From positions 682,001 to 746,000 of the forward strand of contig NZ_JAPENY010000003.1 of NCBI RefSeq assembly GCF_026341825.1: a stretch of DNA of 64,000 nt, in the 5' to 3' direction. This document shows positions 61,668-64,000 of this stretch, one piece after another; the stretch's first letter is position 1; the number at the start of each line of letters is the position of its first letter. Below the pieces are notes generated by a model that saw nothing but the letters and a program-made list of their open reading frames with translations, did no database searches and was not told the DNA's origin. Source of the DNA: Streptomyces sp. NBC_00620. GTDB lineage: Bacteria > Actinomycetota > Actinomycetes > Streptomycetales > Streptomycetaceae. Both the position numbers and the translations under genes were made by a program.

Positions 61668-62687
61668 ATGAACCGCACGTCTCGTCCTCGTACCCGCAGA
61701 CTCGTCTCCGTCGCCGCCGTGGCCGCCGCGGCCGCCCTGGTCCTGGCGGGCTGTTCCAGCAGCTCCGGCGGCAAGAACGCAGAAGAGGAAGCCGGCAACG
61801 TCTCGGCGGGCAAGGCCGACACCCCCCGCATGACGATCGCGATGGTCACCCACGCACCCTCCGGCGACACCTTCTGGGACACCATCCGCAAGGGCGCCGA
61901 GGCCGCCGCCGCCAAGGACAACATCAAGCTCATCTACACCAACGACGAGACCGCGGGCGACCAGGCCAACCTGGTGCAGAACGCAATCGACCAGAAGGTC
62001 GACGGCATCGCCGTCACCCTGGCCAAGCCGGACGCCTTGAAGGCCGTGGTCGCCAAGGCCGAGAAGGCCGGCATCCCGGTCGTCGGCCTCAACGCGGGCC
62101 TTGGCGTGTGGAAGCAGCAGGGCCTGCTGTCGTTCTTCGGCCAGGACGAGTCCGTCTCCGGTCAGGCGCTCGGGGACAAGATCAACGGCACCGGCGCGAA
62201 GCACGCGCTGTGCGTGATCCAGGCCCAGGGCGACGTCAATCTCGAAGAGCGCTGCGCCGGTGTGAAGAAGACCTTCAGCGGCAAGACCGACATCCTCTAC
62301 GTCAACGGCACCGACATGCCGTCCGTGAAGTCGACGATCACCGCCAAGCTCACGCAGGACAGCTCCATCGACGAGGTCGTCACCCTGGGCGCTCCGATCG
62401 CACTGACCGCGGTGCAGTCGGTGTCCGACGCGGGCAGCAAGGCGAAGGTCGCCACCTTCGACCTCAACAAGGACCTGACGAGCGCCATCAGCAAGGGCAC
62501 CATCCAGTTCGCCGTGGACCAGCAGCCTTACCTCCAGGGCTACTTGGCGGTGGACTCGCTGTGGCTCTACAAGACGAACGGCAACTACAGCGGTGGCGGC
62601 GAGGCACCCGTGCTGACCGGACCGGCCTTCGTCGACAAGTCCAACGTCGCCAGCGTCGCCGAGTTCGCCGCGAAGGGCACTCGGTGA
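61668..62687 (+). CDS. Sugar ABC transporter substrate-binding lipoprotein (CUT2, RbsB-like)
   Basis: ATG 61668, seven bases after GAGG; 339 aa. The leader RRLVSVAAVAAAAALVLAGC ends in a lipobox (LAGC). The mature part is a type I periplasmic binding fold as for ribose or inositol: VTHAPSGDTFWDTIRKGAE, NDETAGDQANLVQNAIDQ, VDGIAVTLAKPDALK, GIPVVGLNAG and IQFAVDQQPYLQGYLAV. Such proteins work with their own permease and ATPase, usually encoded next; here only a permease stub follows, coupled by GTGA. It may be an orphan or serve another transporter. Confidence 0.93.
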   Translation: MNRTSRPRTRRLVSVAAVAAAAALVLAGCSSSSGGKNAEEEAGNVSAGKADTPRMTIAMVTHAPSGDTFWDTIRKGAEAAAAKDNIKLIYTNDETAGDQANLVQNAIDQKVDGIAVTLAKPDALKAVVAKAEKAGIPVVGLNAGLGVWKQQGLLSFFGQDESVSGQALGDKINGTGAKHALCVIQAQGDVNLEERCAGVKKTFSGKTDILYVNGTDMPSVKSTITAKLTQDSSIDEVVTLGAPIALTAVQSVSDAGSKAKVATFDLNKDLTSAISKGTIQFAVDQQPYLQGYLAVDSLWLYKTNGNYSGGGEAPVLTGPAFVDKSNVASVAEFAAKGTR

Positions 62688-62854
62688 CCAGCACGGCTCA
62701 GCAGGCCGGGCCGGCGGCGATCACGCCGCCGGCTCCCGGCTCCGGGAAGACCGACGGGCGGGCCGCGCGGCGCTCCCTGGCGCTTGGACTGCTCGCCCGT
62801 CCCGTGGCCGATCGGCCGCCGCCCCCACTGACACACCAGAAGGCACCGTCATGA
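62684..62854 (+). pseudogene. Truncated sugar ABC permease (56-aa stub)
   Basis: GTG 62684 overlaps the stop of the binding-protein gene. The product begins like a CUT2 permease cytoplasmic tail (TSTAQQAGPAAITPPAPG, then RRSLALGLLARP) but changes to VADRPPPPLTHQKAPS and stops before any transmembrane helix. Its TGA overlaps the isomerase ATG (ATGA, 62851-62854). The rest of the permease and the whole ATPase gene expected here are missing. I read it as the scar of a deletion that kept translational coupling to both neighbours. Confidence 0.7.
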
Positions 62855-63708
62855 AGATCGCCCTGGATCCCTACATGATCCGTAACGTCCCGTTGCTCGA
62901 ACTTCCCGCTGTGGTTGCCGAGTTGGGCTACGAGTGGATCGAGCTGTCCCCCCGCGAGGACTTCATCCCGTTCTTCCGGCACCCACGCGTCGACGACGCC
63001 ACCGTTCGCAGGTTCCGCAAGGCGCTGGACGCGGCAGGCGTCGGCATCTCCTCCCTGCTGCCGCTGTTCCGCTGGTCCGGTCCCGACGAGGACGACCGGC
63101 AGGCGGCCGTACGGTACTGGAAGCGCTCCATACAGATCGCCGCCGACCTCGGCGTGGACAGCATGATCTCCGAGTTCAACGGCCGCCCCGAGCAACCCGG
63201 CCGCAGCGAGGCGCAGTTCTGGAACTCGCTGGACGAACTGCTGCCGCTCCTTGAGCGGGAGGGCATCCGCCTCGCGCTGGAACCGCACCCGGACGACTTC
63301 ATCGAGAAGGGCTACGACGCCGTCAACCTGATCCGCGGGATCAACCATCCCAACGTCAGCTTCCTCTACTGCGCCCCGCACACCTTCCACATCGGCAACG
63401 ACGCCCCCGGCATCATCCAGTACGCCGGGGACCTGCTCACCCACGTCCATCTGGCCGACGCCCTCGACCACACCGCGTCCTCCGGGAACCGCTACATCCT
63501 CAACCCGCCCGGCACGACGGCCCGGGTCCACCAGCACCTGGACATCGGCCAGGGCGAGGTCGACTTCGACGAGCTCTTCCGCGAACTGCGCGCACACGGC
63601 TTCGACGGCACCCTCACCGCCTGCGTCTTCGCCTGGGAGGAACGGGCCAAGGAGTCCTCGGTGTTCATGCGCAAGAAGATCAACGAATACTTGGCGACCT
63701 GGTCCTGA
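62851..63708 (+). CDS. Sugar phosphate isomerase/epimerase (xylose-isomerase-like TIM barrel)
   Basis: The 285-aa protein starts at ATG 62851, overlapping the permease-stub stop. The AP-endonuclease-2-like barrel has LPAVVAELGYEWIELSPRED, SMISEFNGRPE (metal Glu), IRLALEPHPDDFIEKG (Glu and His), TFHIGNDAPG and HVHLADALDH (metal His and Asp), then HLDIGQGEVDFDELF. The family includes inosose dehydratases (IolE), sugar epimerases and isomerases; the specific reaction is not clear. With the Gfo/Idh gene that follows, it suggests inositol or rare-sugar breakdown. Confidence 0.9.
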   Translation: MKIALDPYMIRNVPLLELPAVVAELGYEWIELSPREDFIPFFRHPRVDDATVRRFRKALDAAGVGISSLLPLFRWSGPDEDDRQAAVRYWKRSIQIAADLGVDSMISEFNGRPEQPGRSEAQFWNSLDELLPLLEREGIRLALEPHPDDFIEKGYDAVNLIRGINHPNVSFLYCAPHTFHIGNDAPGIIQYAGDLLTHVHLADALDHTASSGNRYILNPPGTTARVHQHLDIGQGEVDFDELFRELRAHGFDGTLTACVFAWEERAKESSVFMRKKINEYLATWS

Positions 63709-63775
63709 CGGAACGCCGGTTTCAACTTCCCCACTTCCGGCTGAGATCTGCCGATCCCTCCCCCAAGGACACACC

Positions 63776-64000
63776 ATGACCACGCGCAGCAAGCCGATCT
63801 CCGTCGCGGTGATCGGAGCCGGCATGGCCGGCCGCAGCCACGCCGCCGGATACCGCAACGTCAACACGGTCTTCGGTGCCGGTCTGCCGCCCGTCCGCCT
63901 GGCCGCGATAGCCGACGCCAACGTCGAGCTCGGTGAGGACGCCGCCCGCCGCTACGGCTACGAGAAGGCGCTCCCCAGCTGGGAAGCCGTCGTCGAGGAC
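63776..64000 (+). CDS. Gfo/Idh/MocA-family oxidoreductase (partial, 3' end off window)
   Basis: ATG 63776 has AAGGA seven bases upstream. The 75 visible residues form an N-terminal NAD(P)-binding Rossmann fold: ISVAVIGAGMAGRSHAAGYR, then VRLAAIADANVELGEDAARRYGY and LPSWEAVVED. Family members oxidise sugars, inositol or their derivatives. It follows the isomerase by 67 bases on the same strand, in the LacI-controlled locus. Confidence 0.9.
   Translation, partial: MTTRSKPISVAVIGAGMAGRSHAAGYRNVNTVFGAGLPPVRLAAIADANVELGEDAARRYGYEKALPSWEAVVED

Overview
The window looks like Streptomyces chromosome. G+C is very high, third codon positions are mostly G or C, GTG starts are frequent, and the gene set is typical of the genus: MsiK-dependent sugar transporters, ANTAR and GAF proteins, an Rpf muralytic enzyme, glycogen genes and monomeric isocitrate dehydrogenase. 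I see no rRNA, tRNA, CRISPR array, prophage or insertion sequence. 60 protein-coding features are listed: two run off the window ends, three are gene remnants and one is a very short ORF.

Layout. (1) 1-8.1 kb: an SDR enzyme, a wax-ester-synthase-type acyltransferase, and an operon of two secreted glycosidases (PA14-GH2 then GH92) behind palindromic operators. (2) 8-17 kb: housekeeping genes, namely glgA-glgC, a 2Fe-2S protein, a DMT transporter, an Rpf-LysM-M23 wall enzyme, gnd and panD. (3) 17-31.8 kb: a stress and signalling region with a SigB/F-type sigma factor, two GAF-ANTAR and two ANTAR-only proteins, PRC-barrel, CsbD, YihY, STAS proteins, many small membrane proteins and a membrane Ser/Thr kinase. 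Inside it lies a fatty acid desaturase whose reductase partner has been broken, apparently by an inversion. (4) 31.8-41 kb: an ABC exporter behind a SoxR-type promoter, a YbhN-type membrane protein, an enoyl-CoA hydratase, a mechanosensitive channel, an M1 peptidase and icd.

(5) 41.1-54.7 kb: twelve genes on the minus strand that form a complete alpha-galactoside and galactose pathway. A secreted GH27 alpha-galactosidase releases sugar. A lipoprotein with two permeases imports oligosaccharide. A cytoplasmic GH36 enzyme cuts it. An SDR (likely galactose dehydrogenase), an SMP-30 lactonase, a DgoD-type dehydratase, a PfkB kinase and a KDPG-type aldolase then convert galactose to pyruvate and triose phosphate (De Ley-Doudoroff route), with a GntR regulator inside the run. 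Most junctions are stop-start overlaps, and the two main promoters share an AT-rich box next to the -35.

(6) 55-64 kb: a very large secreted GH2 enzyme with discoidin repeats inserted before its barrel, a DUF1801 protein and a TetR regulator. A LacI-regulated sugar locus follows (binding protein, TIM-barrel isomerase, Gfo/Idh dehydrogenase) in which the ABC permease and ATPase are missing and only a 56-residue permease stub remains.

The strongest items for follow-up are the galactose operon with its shared promoter box, the inversion that split the reductase-desaturase pair, the ABC-transporter deletion scar, the permuted discoidin duplication, the SoxR-type leaderless promoter, and the paralogous STAS leaders.
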